From Darwinimomas sp963643215 (GTDB taxonomy: Bacteria > Bacillota > Clostridia > Lachnospirales > Lachnospiraceae), in contig CAVIJY010000003.1 in the NCBI GenBank assembly GCA_963643215.1, positions 1 through 64,000 on the forward strand: a DNA stretch of 64,000 nucleotides, in the 5' to 3' direction. This document shows positions 25,961 through 34,952 of the stretch, in pieces; positions within the stretch are counted from its first letter, which is position 1; every line of letters begins with the position of its first letter. The position numbers and the translations under genes are program-made. The notes below the pieces were generated by a model. The model was not told where the DNA came from. It saw nothing but the letters and a program-made list of their open reading frames with translations, and ran no database searches.

Positions 25961-26006
25961 AAAGACCCGACCGGCAGTAGTGCAGACCACTCCTGCCGGT
26001 CGGGCA
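25960..26006. terminator. Bidirectional terminator between ychF and the eCIS operon
   Basis: CCCGACCGGCAG (25966-25977) pairs with CTGCCGGTCGGG (25993-26004), a perfect 12-bp stem. On the minus strand it is followed by TCTTTTT, so it ends the eCIS transcript; on plus it directly follows ychF. Confidence 0.85.
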
Positions 26007-26026
26007 GATTCATGTAAGTTTCTCTA

Positions 26027-27439
26027 TCAAATCATTGCGTGAAACTGCTCTCTGACTGTTTTCAGATCCTTCTCGCTGATATACAGCTGCATGCGGCTCT
26101 CATTGCCTATAAGTCTTACTTCGAGGGTTCCATGCTCCGAGCAGAGCACGCATCCCGGATCTTCTTTACGGCCTGCAACCCATTCATTGTAAGCATCTGA
26201 TGTGTTCTTCATCCCGCCGTCTCCCGGAAACAGTATGATCATGCTGTTCGAATCGAAGTTAAGTATCATCCCCCCGTCCCTGGCAAGCGGCTCCATCAGT
26301 GTCTCGCTCAGCTCATTCATCAGTACTATCCGGTGCGGCTCCTCAATCGTGTCCTTAAACCTTATGTATGCGAGATCTCCCGTGATCTCCATACTGTCGC
26401 CGGGCTTTACATCCCTGATGTCCGCCTTTCCCAGCATATTCAGGAGTTTCTCAGGCACAAACGGTTCAAACATATCTGTCAGTCTTCTCGTACGCCTCAG
26501 GCTTACCTTTATATTGCCCGCCATACGGTTAAATACATTTATAAGATCCGTGATCTCCGACCGTCTGGGCGATCGGCCTATAAATGTTTCCTCTTCGCTG
26601 TCTGCGGTTCCTCCCGACTCTTCTTCCGTGATCCTCTCCATGGTCGCGCGCATCAGCCTGAGTGAGGAAAGCTCTCTTCGCAGCAGGATAGCGAGTATCA
26701 CCATCATGGCGCCCAGACCTGCGCTGAGCATGAAGGTGGTTCTCATAACAGATCTGTGCTGAGTATCTCTGATTGCATCCTCATCCACAAAGCATCTGAA
26801 TATCACCCTGGGTTTTTCGTTTTTATCCCCCGTCAGCATCATGCCGCTGTAGGAGACCTCCTTGCCGTCCGTATCTACCGCCAGATATGCCGACAGGTAC
26901 TCGACACCATCATGTCTGCGGCTGTCGAATATCACTCCGTCGCTCGCCTCGGCACGTCTGACTGCCTCAATCTCCTGCTCATACATCTCATCACTGTACA
27001 TGATGGATCCTGTCTTTGGGTCGTACCGCAGCAGCACTTCACCGCCTGCATCTATATAAACTCTGTAATATATCGTTCCGGCACTGTTGCCGCTTGCATC
27101 TCTGCAGTCTGCCGCAACATCCTGCTCAGAGACCGGAACCACCATGGAATCTCTGGCCTCAAGGATGTCCTCAAGATCGATCTGTGTGCTCTGCGAGTAT
27201 TTCAGCCTTGCGCCAAATGCGTTTACTATATTTTCCATTATGACGCGGTATTGACCGACTTCACTTTTGTTTATATTTTTTTCGAGCACAACATGCTGAA
27301 TCCATATATTTACTATGACAAGCGGAAGCACACAAAGAGCCACCTCCAGCCACAACGGCAATGTGAGGCGCTTTTCATGTCTGCTGTTCAGATCTTCTCT
27401 CAGATTCTGCTCTCTACTCAGCATCTCTCCTGTTGTCAT
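26027..27439 (-). CDS. HAMP receptor with degenerate class III cyclase domain
   Basis: 470 residues, not matching a characterised protein. Membrane helices near 30-50 and 236-253 flank an extracytoplasmic sensor domain; a HAMP-like linker with FNRMAGNIKVSL follows. Next comes FVPEKLLNMLGKADIRDV (327-344), the segment that precedes class III adenylate/guanylate cyclase domains. Where active enzymes have FADIRGF, this protein has LAYIRFK, so the first metal Asp is Tyr; where they have the GD of the second metal site it has SN (FDSNSMIILF). I infer a non-catalytic, possibly nucleotide-sensing receptor. Its ATG overlaps the stop of the preceding cyclase-like gene (ATGA), so the two are translated together. 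Last gene of the eCIS operon. Confidence 0.62.
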   Translation of the reverse strand: MTTGEMLSREQNLREDLNSRHEKRLTLPLWLEVALCVLPLVIVNIWIQHVVLEKNINKSEVGQYRVIMENIVNAFGARLKYSQSTQIDLEDILEARDSMVVPVSEQDVAADCRDASGNSAGTIYYRVYIDAGGEVLLRYDPKTGSIMYSDEMYEQEIEAVRRAEASDGVIFDSRRHDGVEYLSAYLAVDTDGKEVSYSGMMLTGDKNEKPRVIFRCFVDEDAIRDTQHRSVMRTTFMLSAGLGAMMVILAILLRRELSSLRLMRATMERITEEESGGTADSEEETFIGRSPRRSEITDLINVFNRMAGNIKVSLRRTRRLTDMFEPFVPEKLLNMLGKADIRDVKPGDSMEITGDLAYIRFKDTIEEPHRIVLMNELSETLMEPLARDGGMILNFDSNSMIILFPGDGGMKNTSDAYNEWVAGRKEDPGCVLCSEHGTLEVRLIGNESRMQLYISEKDLKTVREQFHAMI

Positions 27440-30090
27440 CCCTCCGCCCGGCAAATCTCAGGGGGCTCCTTTCTGTCGCAGCACAGTATATACCCTCTTG
27501 CGACGCGATCCTTCGGATAGTCCATCTTGACTCTGATCATCTCAGCTCTCGCCGTAAACATATCATGCTTCTCATAGGCCCGCACACCTTTCTCAAAATG
27601 AGCGGCCGTCATCAGCTTGAGCTCACGCTGCCTCTGCGGCTCTCCGTCGAAGATCTCGTATACAGCCTGAGATGTCTCTGTCTTGTCTATTGAGAGGCGT
27701 CCGAGATATCTGCTGTGATATTTGCCCGGAACCTCCTCCTGAAGTCTCTTCATGACGGATTCACTTACCAGAAGCGAAACATCCACATATGCAGCCAGAC
27801 GCTCCATGATCTCCTCGTCTGCATCTCTGCTTACTGTCATACTTCTTCTCAGACTTGAGCCAAGTACATAAACTGTCGTCTCGGCACTGTTTATGCTTAT
27901 GTGTATCCGTCTTTTTCCTTCAAAATGCTGCAGTATGGCTGTTGCGCTCTGCACAGCGTCGTCAGCCCTGTCGCAAAACACGATTCTCTGCTTTCCTGCC
28001 AGTGTCGATGCTATACCTCCATTGTCCGTGCAGGTTTTCAGCAGCTCATCATAAAACTCTGACAGAGACTCGCCCGATTCATCCTCCTGAACCTTCATGC
28101 TCATGACATATGCATCTCCGCTGTATGCGCTCCCCGGCTCAAGGGATATCTCCATATCGTCCTTTCCGGACAGTTTCTCACACAGCTTCATCGGAACAAA
28201 TGCCTCATAAAGCTGTCTGTATGAATCTACAACTCCATTGAGTCCCTTGAGTATCTGAGACATCCGGTTAAAGCTGATCACCGTCGATGCCACCTCGTTG
28301 TGACCCACCACTCTCGCCTGTGCCCCAAGCTGTCCCTCTGCCACCTTCATGACCGCATCCTTCAGATAAGACAGCGGTCTGAGGCAATATGCTATGACTG
28401 CGCATATTCCAAGCACTATTCCTATTCCGACTATAAACACAAGAACCGACATTCTCCGGTTCATCTGCTGCATCCTGACTATGATCTCATCGATCGTCAT
28501 GTAGGCTTCCAGAACATACCTGTGCCCTGAAGCCGTGGTCCCCGGGACAAAAACCACTACAACCTTGTTGCCGTCATACGCGAGCTTTCCGCTTTGCACC
28601 GTGTCGCTCTCGAGAGCGTTCTCCACCATGTCCTGCATAGTTCTTCCGGCTATCATATAAAGCGGGAGATTGTAGCGCAGATCGGGATCGGCGCTGTATA
28701 TCTCCGTACCTGACGGGTACAGCACATGAAAGCTCATATTCTCGAGCATTCCGTCGCTGTCATAGCGCAGCATGTCCTCATACCTTGAAGTCAGCCATAT
28801 CTGCTGGTCATCATCCGGAGATATCCTGCCGTGACTGAGCATATCATCAAGCAGATCCTTGTTCAGATCATATTCCTTGATCTTCGCCATGGCAGAGCAG
28901 CTGTTTATGGCATTGCGGGTCACATATCCGTCTATATATGTCTGCATATAATACTCATACAGACCGCAGACCGCCATGATGAGCAGCAGCGCAAACATTC
29001 CGAGCCGTCCTCTCATGCTTTTGATATTCAGAATATCCTCGAGGGATTTCATTCCCAAAAGCATCGGCAGCACGACTGCAAAGCAGATCAGAAATCTCGG
29101 TATGAATACCATCAAAGCATCCACATCCGTAGGGCGTATGCGTTTTATTACCTTGTCCATGATGCCGTAATATCCGATCACCGACTCGGTTCCGTCTCCG
29201 GTAGATACAACGCTGACGAGCGTCCAGTCGTCATCGTAACGAATATAACTGGTATTGTAGAAATCAAATGATGCAGGGAGCGTCATCACCCCCGAGGCCG
29301 GCGTCTCTTCGATAACCGGCGCATCCAGATCTATCATAAAGCTTTGGTCCGTCAGATAATCCTTGTAATAAAGCCTGTGCCCCACCAGACAGAATCTCGC
29401 TCCGTCCGTCTCCTTGGCTCTCCCTTGGTCATCGCTTACAGAACTCAGCACTCCGTCAGGTCCGCAGTAAAACACCCGCCCGAATGCGTCGACAAAGACC
29501 ATCCTTCCGTCATCCAGCATGTAGCATTCATGACAGTTAAAGCCTACGCTGACGCTTCCGGCCTCCACGATGTCATTGCCGTTCAGCACATATCTTCTGA
29601 AAAGCGTCTCTCCGTCAGCCTTTCCCATGTTAAACAGCATCTGAACCGTGTTGCCGGTTGCAGAAAAGCACGCCAGCTCGGCATCAGGACTGTCCAGTAT
29701 GATGTCGGCTCCATGCCCGACCTTATTCTTATCTGTATCCCAGACCAGAATCCCCCAGCCCTTTTTATCTTCGTCCGTCTGCTTTTCCTGCATCACGAAT
29801 ACCGTACCGTCATCCGCGACTACAAGCTCGCAGAACTGCCGGTATTCCCCGTCAGAGTAGTCCCTGCTGTAGTATCTGCCTCTTTCGGAGATGGGATCTA
29901 CACAGAAAAGCGTCGTTGCATAGTCATCCGAATCTATGCCGTATATCATTCCGTCCTGATATTCGGTGACAATCACTGAGTCCAGATATACATTCTCCGA
30001 CCACAATGTCAGCGCTGCCGCAATGATCGCAGAAAAGAGCATGGCAAACAAAAGCCTTGTAAAGCCGGACTTTCTGTCGCTACCCCTCAT
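27436..30090 (-). CDS. Large multi-pass HAMP receptor with degenerate cyclase domain
   Basis: 884 residues. One membrane helix (11-30), a large extracytoplasmic domain (31-320) with repeated short beta-rich segments suggestive of a propeller, two helices (325-347, 362-380), a second extracytoplasmic sensor (385-545), a fourth helix (547-570), a HAMP domain (571-615) and a C-terminal class III cyclase-like region (620-815). LYEAFVPMKLCEKL and the tail HFEKGVRAYEKHDMFTARAE are typical of adenylate cyclases, but the first metal Asp region reads AYVMSMKV and the second metal Asp is Lys (LAGKQRIVF), so catalysis is unlikely. Good AAAGGGG site before the ATG. Follows the PAAR-like gene by 54 bases, so it probably belongs to the eCIS transcript. 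Ligand and output are unknown. Confidence 0.65.
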   Translation of the reverse strand: MRGSDRKSGFTRLLFAMLFSAIIAAALTLWSENVYLDSVIVTEYQDGMIYGIDSDDYATTLFCVDPISERGRYYSRDYSDGEYRQFCELVVADDGTVFVMQEKQTDEDKKGWGILVWDTDKNKVGHGADIILDSPDAELACFSATGNTVQMLFNMGKADGETLFRRYVLNGNDIVEAGSVSVGFNCHECYMLDDGRMVFVDAFGRVFYCGPDGVLSSVSDDQGRAKETDGARFCLVGHRLYYKDYLTDQSFMIDLDAPVIEETPASGVMTLPASFDFYNTSYIRYDDDWTLVSVVSTGDGTESVIGYYGIMDKVIKRIRPTDVDALMVFIPRFLICFAVVLPMLLGMKSLEDILNIKSMRGRLGMFALLLIMAVCGLYEYYMQTYIDGYVTRNAINSCSAMAKIKEYDLNKDLLDDMLSHGRISPDDDQQIWLTSRYEDMLRYDSDGMLENMSFHVLYPSGTEIYSADPDLRYNLPLYMIAGRTMQDMVENALESDTVQSGKLAYDGNKVVVVFVPGTTASGHRYVLEAYMTIDEIIVRMQQMNRRMSVLVFIVGIGIVLGICAVIAYCLRPLSYLKDAVMKVAEGQLGAQARVVGHNEVASTVISFNRMSQILKGLNGVVDSYRQLYEAFVPMKLCEKLSGKDDMEISLEPGSAYSGDAYVMSMKVQEDESGESLSEFYDELLKTCTDNGGIASTLAGKQRIVFCDRADDAVQSATAILQHFEGKRRIHISINSAETTVYVLGSSLRRSMTVSRDADEEIMERLAAYVDVSLLVSESVMKRLQEEVPGKYHSRYLGRLSIDKTETSQAVYEIFDGEPQRQRELKLMTAAHFEKGVRAYEKHDMFTARAEMIRVKMDYPKDRVARGYILCCDRKEPPEICRAEG

Positions 30091-30144
30091 TCCTATGCCC
30101 CTTTCTCATCGCTGCTTCGCTCATCAGATTCCGCCTGCAAGCCT

Positions 30145-30531
30145 CTACGGCACCTGTATATTGGTCGTCCCCGGATTGGTAATTGATATCACTCCGCCGT
30201 ACATACACATCAGTTTGCACGAATTGTTCAATGCGGGCTTTCCTCCCACCAAAACTGTCGGTGAGCCGGGAGCCCACGGTGCGGTACAAACCGGTATGCA
30301 CGGCATGGGGGTCAGTACCCCGAGTGCCGCTGCCGTAGCCGATGCCACCGTAGGATTGGCCAGAGACGAGCACATGCCGAACGGCATCACATTGACCATG
30401 GGAACATTGTCCATGATGCTTGCCACAGGAAGGTTTGACATCACGCGTGCTACCGGAAGTACATTGAATGTGGAAGGAGCCATGCCGAATGTGCAGGCTG
30501 TCATGGCACCGCCGCATACTGCAAATCCCAT
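30145..30531 (-). CDS. PAAR-like (DUF4280/DUF4150-type) spike-tip protein
   Basis: 128 residues, Gly/Pro/Cys-rich with the repeated short strands of PAAR-like tip proteins: an N-terminal VCGGAMTACTFG, a central VMPFGMCSSLANP and TAPWAPGSPTVLVGGKPALN, the latter typical of the DUF4280/DUF4150 group. Such proteins cap the spike of contractile injection systems (Afp10 role) and may carry effectors. Many Cys residues replace the His ligands of classical PAAR zinc sites. It starts 1 base after the preceding stop, with GAGGAGG as binding site. No toxin domain is fused to it. Confidence 0.78.
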   Translation of the reverse strand: MGFAVCGGAMTACTFGMAPSTFNVLPVARVMSNLPVASIMDNVPMVNVMPFGMCSSLANPTVASATAAALGVLTPMPCIPVCTAPWAPGSPTVLVGGKPALNNSCKLMCMYGGVISITNPGTTNIQVP

Positions 30532-30532
30532 A

Positions 30533-31357
30533 TCAGTTTTCCTCCTCGTCTATTCGCAGTCGATCTCCCGGACTGACAGATATCGTTATCTGCCTGTCCT
30601 TCCCTTTCGCCTTTTTTCCCTTTTTAGCAGACCCTTTTTTACCGTCTGCGGCCTCTGCGCCTTCGTCGCTGCGCCATTTGAGAACCAGCTCCGTATCCGC
30701 TGCCGTCACAAAGGGAAGCACCGCCAGATAGTCCCCCTTGTCGTCAGCATGGGTTCTTACCATCGGATAAAATACCGTACCCGCGGGTTCAAGCTTCCCT
30801 CCGTTTGTAAACTCTCTCACCTGATACTCTGCGTAGTCCGCCGTCTTATCGACCATCTCTCCTATGAGACACGCGCATGAGCTGTCTCCGCATACAGCCA
30901 TGTACCATCTCCCCATGGGAGCTATACCCCGTTCATGATACAGCCTTATGGTATCCTGGGACGGATCGTAGCTGTGCGTAAGCTTCAGCGGCTCTCTGTT
31001 TTTTTCATCCGCTATCTCTATCCCGGCTCCCGGAGCAGTCCTTCCCTTTACGGCTGCCAGCCCCACAGGAACAGGATATCCGGGTGCGGGAAGGAGCCAT
31101 ATCGTATGAACATCCGCAGACTGCGGCGAATATTCCGCAACCTCACAGGCTGTCTCAAGATATAGTCCCGACGATATTCTGATCTCCTCGCAGCCGCCGC
31201 TTCCGCTGCCATCGTCAATGAGTACCACCAGTCCGTCGCCTTTGTCAAGACGCTTTAAAGCACCCGAAGTATATATGCGCACTCCCGAGGCCGTAACCGT
31301 ACCTCCTGTCGCACTGTCCCGAAGCTCTATAGCCTTTCGAACTCTGTATCTGATCAT
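30533..31357 (-). CDS. Unknown eCIS-operon protein
   Basis: 274 residues that I do not recognise. The N-terminal part is beta-rich (YRVRKAIELRDSATGG, VRIYTSGALKRLDKGDGLVV), the middle has IWLLPAPGYPVP and HERGIAPMGRWYMAV, and the C-terminus has a very basic Lys/Gly linker (SAKKGKKAKGKDR) before ITISVSPGDRLRIDEEEN. No signal peptide or membrane helix. Its ATG overlaps the DUF4255 stop (ATGA) and its stop is 1 base before the PAAR-like gene, so it is expressed in a fixed ratio with the tail terminator and the tip. A baseplate, tip adaptor or cargo-loading role is plausible but unproven. Confidence 0.55.
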   Translation of the reverse strand: MIRYRVRKAIELRDSATGGTVTASGVRIYTSGALKRLDKGDGLVVLIDDGSGSGGCEEIRISSGLYLETACEVAEYSPQSADVHTIWLLPAPGYPVPVGLAAVKGRTAPGAGIEIADEKNREPLKLTHSYDPSQDTIRLYHERGIAPMGRWYMAVCGDSSCACLIGEMVDKTADYAEYQVREFTNGGKLEPAGTVFYPMVRTHADDKGDYLAVLPFVTAADTELVLKWRSDEGAEAADGKKGSAKKGKKAKGKDRQITISVSPGDRLRIDEEEN

Positions 31358-31926
31358 TTCGTCTCATGCTCCTGAATGGAGATCTCAACATCTGCAACGC
31401 GCGATACACTGCGGACATGCTCTGACTCTATCTGCACCGGTGCTATCTTGTAAAACAGACTCAATCTGTATGCGTCCTTCTCATTGGTCCATATATCCTT
31501 GATCTCCGAATGCTCCGGATGAACCAGCTCTATATGCATATCCGGCGCATCGTTGGAACCGAATCTGGCCGCCTTCATAGTATTGTTGTCGTTGAGCACC
31601 TGAATGATCCGTCCTATGATCCTGTGCTCAGTCAGACTGCGGTGCTGTATATCGCTGGCCGAGCGAACCATGATCATATAATAAAGCTCCACATAAAGCG
31701 GCGGATATGTCTGCTCCCTGTATCCCCGGCTTTGCATCCCGCTGATGCGGATATTATCATCAACCTTTATATCATAAAGATATATTCCCACTGTATAGTC
31801 GCCTCTGTCATCCGGAGAGCAGAGGCCGATCTGCGAGTCGTCCGGAATCAGATTCGGGATCAGTCCCTCCTTCAGATATCGAAGCAGCTCCTCACCTGTC
31901 TCTGCGATGATAGAATATCGTCCCAT
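31354..31926 (-). CDS. DUF4255 (Pvc16/Afp16-like) tail terminator protein
   Basis: 190 residues. Early segments GEELLRYLKEGLIPNLIP and YTVGIYLYDIKVDDNIR, then PPLYVELYYMIMVRSAS and HRIIGRIIQVLND, are typical of the DUF4255 family, which caps the sheath-tube end in Afp/PVC particles and sets sheath assembly. The ATG at 31926 has GAGGGAG 6 bases upstream; a GTG at 31941 overlaps that site. Finding this family is one of the best signs that the locus is an eCIS rather than a phage tail. Confidence 0.85.
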   Translation of the reverse strand: MGRYSIIAETGEELLRYLKEGLIPNLIPDDSQIGLCSPDDRGDYTVGIYLYDIKVDDNIRISGMQSRGYREQTYPPLYVELYYMIMVRSASDIQHRSLTEHRIIGRIIQVLNDNNTMKAARFGSNDAPDMHIELVHPEHSEIKDIWTNEKDAYRLSLFYKIAPVQIESEHVRSVSRVADVEISIQEHETK

Positions 31927-31985
31927 TAGATTCTCCCTCACTGACCTTAGCCGTCGTCTCCGACCCGGCGCTTACAGGTCATTTC

Positions 31986-33947
31986 TTATACGCCGGGACC
32001 GCCGTTCTCGCCGTAGGTCGGCTGGCTTTCCTGAGTCTCCTGCGGCTGTGGATTCTTCACGGCCTGCTCTTTGGCGGCATCCAGATCCTCCTTGCTCGTC
32101 ACCAGAATTCCGTTTCTGAACTCACCCTCCTGAGTAGCCTTGCCGGTTGCGGGATCATACAGCGTACCGCTTCCGTGATACAGTCCCTTGTTGAACTCTC
32201 CCTCATATATCTTAGAGCCGCTTACATTCTCGTAGAGCACTCCCTTTCCGTCATACAGTCCGTCTCTGAAACCGCCCTCATAGAGCTTATTTCTCGTCTC
32301 CGGATCGTATTGTATGCCCTGTCCTTCGAAATTGCCTCTTACCAGCTCACCATCGTAGATGAGCTGACCTGTCTTCGGATCGTATACCTTTCCCTTGCCG
32401 CTCATCTGCCCGTTTTCGAAGCTTCCCTCACAAAGCAGCTTGCCGGTCTGATCATAGAGCTTTCCGTCTCCGTTGTACTGCCCGTCGGCAAAGTCACCCT
32501 GATAGCATATCATACGGTTTCCGTCAGCGTCCGCGCCGCCCGGATAGTAAAGCTTTCCTGCCCCCTGACATTGATTGTTGGCAAAGCCTCCCTCATAGTA
32601 GAGCTCGCCGTCCTTATACATGCGCCCGTCGCCGCTGTAATCTCCCTGCAGAAATCCTCCGCTGTATATCAGACTTCCGTCCTCCTCCGAGTACAGCTTT
32701 CCGGTGCCGTCATACTTCCCTCCGGCGAAACTGCCTTCATATATCAGCGTACCCTTTTCGTCATACAGACGGCCGCTTCCGCTGTACTTGCCGTTCGAGA
32801 AGCCTCCCTTGTAGAGTATCTTTTTGTTTTTTGCGTAAAGCACGCCTTCGCCGTCGTATACTCCGCCCTCCGTCACGGTTCCGACATACAGCAGATCTCC
32901 GTCAGCATCATACAAAGTCACCTTACCTGAGTTGAAGCTGTTGTCCGCATACTCACCGTCAGCGACCACCTCTCCGTTGACATAGGTTTTTCCTGCTCCC
33001 TGCGCTGTGCCTCCGGAGAACATGCCGGAATAAACAATCGTCCCGTTCTCATACAGCTTTCCGGCTCCGTCATATTCACCCTCAGAGAAACTGCCCTGGT
33101 AGATGATCTGTCCGTTTTTGTCATTCAGCTGACCCACTCCGTCATATACACCCTTGGTCCATGCGCCCTGATAGCATATCGTACCGTCCTGATAGTACGA
33201 TGTTCCCTCTCCGTCATAGAGGCCTGCGAGGAAATCGCCGCTGTATAGCAGTATTCCGTTCTCATACAGCTTGCCCGAGCCCTCGTAGCTTCCCTTGGCC
33301 CAGGCTCCGTCATATCTGACATTTCCGTCCTCATCAAACAGCGTACCGCGGACATCGTATTGATTCATAGTGAAGTTTCCGCGATATTTGAGAGCCCCCG
33401 ACGGATAGAAAAGCTCACCATATCCCTGATAAACCTCCATGGTGAAGTTTCCTTCATAATGCTTCCTGCCGCTGTAATCGTAAAGCCTTCCGAAGCCGTT
33501 TATCCGCCCGCTGTCAAGCTCGCCCTCGAACAGCACGGTTCCTGTAGAGCGGTCAGTCAGGCGCACCTTCCCCGTATAATCAGCTATATCGGCAGAATCG
33601 ATAGGCATGGTTCTGGTGAAAAATCTCGATCTCACTGTCGGCCATGCGTAGTTTATGAACAGAGCCGGCGCCACGATTACCAGAAGCAGCACGATATAAA
33701 AAACCTTCTTCGCGACATAATGAGACCCGAACAGTATATACTGCTCCAGCGTCTCAGGCGGTCTGCTCAGGTTTTTTATCTCCTCACTTACATCACTTGC
33801 CGCCTTTTGTGCTACGGACTGTGTCGAGATCTTTTGTGTCACAAGCTGCGCTGCGTTGGATATCGGATCGAAAAGAGTGTGTACCAGTTTCTTTACTGTC
33901 GTCTCGGCTGTAGTTATAAAGGGGGTCTCGTCGTCGAATTTGCTCAT
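31986..33947 (-). CDS. Membrane-anchored MORN-repeat protein
   Basis: 653 residues. An N-terminal region of about 80 residues, one membrane helix (about 83-101, VFYIVLLLVIVAPALFINY), then about 20 consecutive MORN-type repeats of 23-25 residues to residue ~620, for example YEGSFAGGKYDGTGKLYSE and YQGSFSEGEYDGAGKLYEN. A short Gln/Pro-rich tail follows. MORN repeats form elongated beta-hairpin solenoids that bind proteins or lipids. Charges flanking the helix do not settle the topology. The ATG overlaps the stop of the kinase-like gene (ATGA) and both proteins have single helices, suggesting a membrane complex docking the injection particle. No characterised orthologue is recognised. Confidence 0.82.
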   Translation of the reverse strand: MSKFDDETPFITTAETTVKKLVHTLFDPISNAAQLVTQKISTQSVAQKAASDVSEEIKNLSRPPETLEQYILFGSHYVAKKVFYIVLLLVIVAPALFINYAWPTVRSRFFTRTMPIDSADIADYTGKVRLTDRSTGTVLFEGELDSGRINGFGRLYDYSGRKHYEGNFTMEVYQGYGELFYPSGALKYRGNFTMNQYDVRGTLFDEDGNVRYDGAWAKGSYEGSGKLYENGILLYSGDFLAGLYDGEGTSYYQDGTICYQGAWTKGVYDGVGQLNDKNGQIIYQGSFSEGEYDGAGKLYENGTIVYSGMFSGGTAQGAGKTYVNGEVVADGEYADNSFNSGKVTLYDADGDLLYVGTVTEGGVYDGEGVLYAKNKKILYKGGFSNGKYSGSGRLYDEKGTLIYEGSFAGGKYDGTGKLYSEEDGSLIYSGGFLQGDYSGDGRMYKDGELYYEGGFANNQCQGAGKLYYPGGADADGNRMICYQGDFADGQYNGDGKLYDQTGKLLCEGSFENGQMSGKGKVYDPKTGQLIYDGELVRGNFEGQGIQYDPETRNKLYEGGFRDGLYDGKGVLYENVSGSKIYEGEFNKGLYHGSGTLYDPATGKATQEGEFRNGILVTSKEDLDAAKEQAVKNPQPQETQESQPTYGENGGPGV

Positions 33948-34873
33948 TGATGATCTCCTCCCTTCGAATGTTCGGAATCATTTGCAGTCTCCTGCGCACC
34001 GCTTTCTCCTATGATCTGCATATCTCCGATAGCAGAATATATATCCTGACGCTGCGTAGGCCGACTGATGTTTCTGACGGTCGTAACCAGATAGATTACT
34101 GCTACAGCCAGAAGCAGCAGATAGGCATACCTTTTCAGATGCGTTCCTGCATCCTTCAATATGTCCCACAGTCTGAATGCAAAGCTGTTGTCTTCAAGCA
34201 CGATATCCTGCTTGCTGTCGCCATACTTCTCATATATGGCCTTAAAATCCGTAAATATCGCAAGATAATCGTCATATTCGTGAAGCTTCAGCCTTTTGAC
34301 CATATCTGCCAGCTCCGCTATGGAGTTCTGACGAAGCTCCCTGGCCATAACCGATGTGATCACACCGGCCATTTTTGAGCAGACATTCTTCATGTCGTAG
34401 CGTCCGTAGTTTTGTATATCGTGTATGTCAAAATCAAATGAGCAGTCCAGTGCCGGTGTAAATCTGACTCTGTCGGCTTCAAGCCCGGATGCTGCAAAAT
34501 ATACCGGAATATCTGACAATATCAGTCTTTCTATCAGTCTGTATATGTATCCGAGCCTCTCATTGAACGGCGGCTGCTCTGCTGCAATTTTCTCATTCAA
34601 TGTCACGGCCTTTGCGCTGCCGCAGCTCACAACCACACACAGAAAATCGCTTTCGTTTGAATACTCACGAAGCTCAAGGAAATTTTCAGAGCTGCTTATA
34701 TCCGTGAGATATCTCATGAGCTCAGGTGTGACATCATCATGAGGGATTCTGACTATACGATATATATCGCTGCTTTCATCCACCAGATCTCTGCAGACAT
34801 ACTGATCCAGACCATCCTCGGACACAATGGTGCTGAGCACAAAATATTTATGATCAAGTACACGGATCACCAT
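33944..34873 (-). CDS. Kinase-like (pseudokinase?) protein with C-terminal membrane helix
   Basis: 309 residues. Residues 1-240 are soluble and residues about 247-265 form one membrane helix (YAYLLLLAVAVIYLVTTV), followed by a short hydrophilic tail. The order of segments resembles a protein kinase: YRIVRIP where the VAIK strand would be, FLCVVVSCGSAKAVTL like a hinge, and IPVYFAASGLEADRVRF where the HRD loop would be, with neither HRD nor DFG conserved and no glycine loop. The layout recalls EssB/YukC pseudokinases of type VII secretion, but this is a weak analogy, not a family assignment. Translationally coupled to the MORN gene. Confidence 0.5.
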   Translation of the reverse strand: MVIRVLDHKYFVLSTIVSEDGLDQYVCRDLVDESSDIYRIVRIPHDDVTPELMRYLTDISSSENFLELREYSNESDFLCVVVSCGSAKAVTLNEKIAAEQPPFNERLGYIYRLIERLILSDIPVYFAASGLEADRVRFTPALDCSFDFDIHDIQNYGRYDMKNVCSKMAGVITSVMARELRQNSIAELADMVKRLKLHEYDDYLAIFTDFKAIYEKYGDSKQDIVLEDNSFAFRLWDILKDAGTHLKRYAYLLLLAVAVIYLVTTVRNISRPTQRQDIYSAIGDMQIIGESGAQETANDSEHSKGGDHQ

Positions 34874-34952
34874 ATGACTTTGCTACGCTCCTTTTTCCGC
34901 CTGTGCGGCTTTCACTGCCCTGTACGGATTCAGACAGGACATGTCTCGCTCC

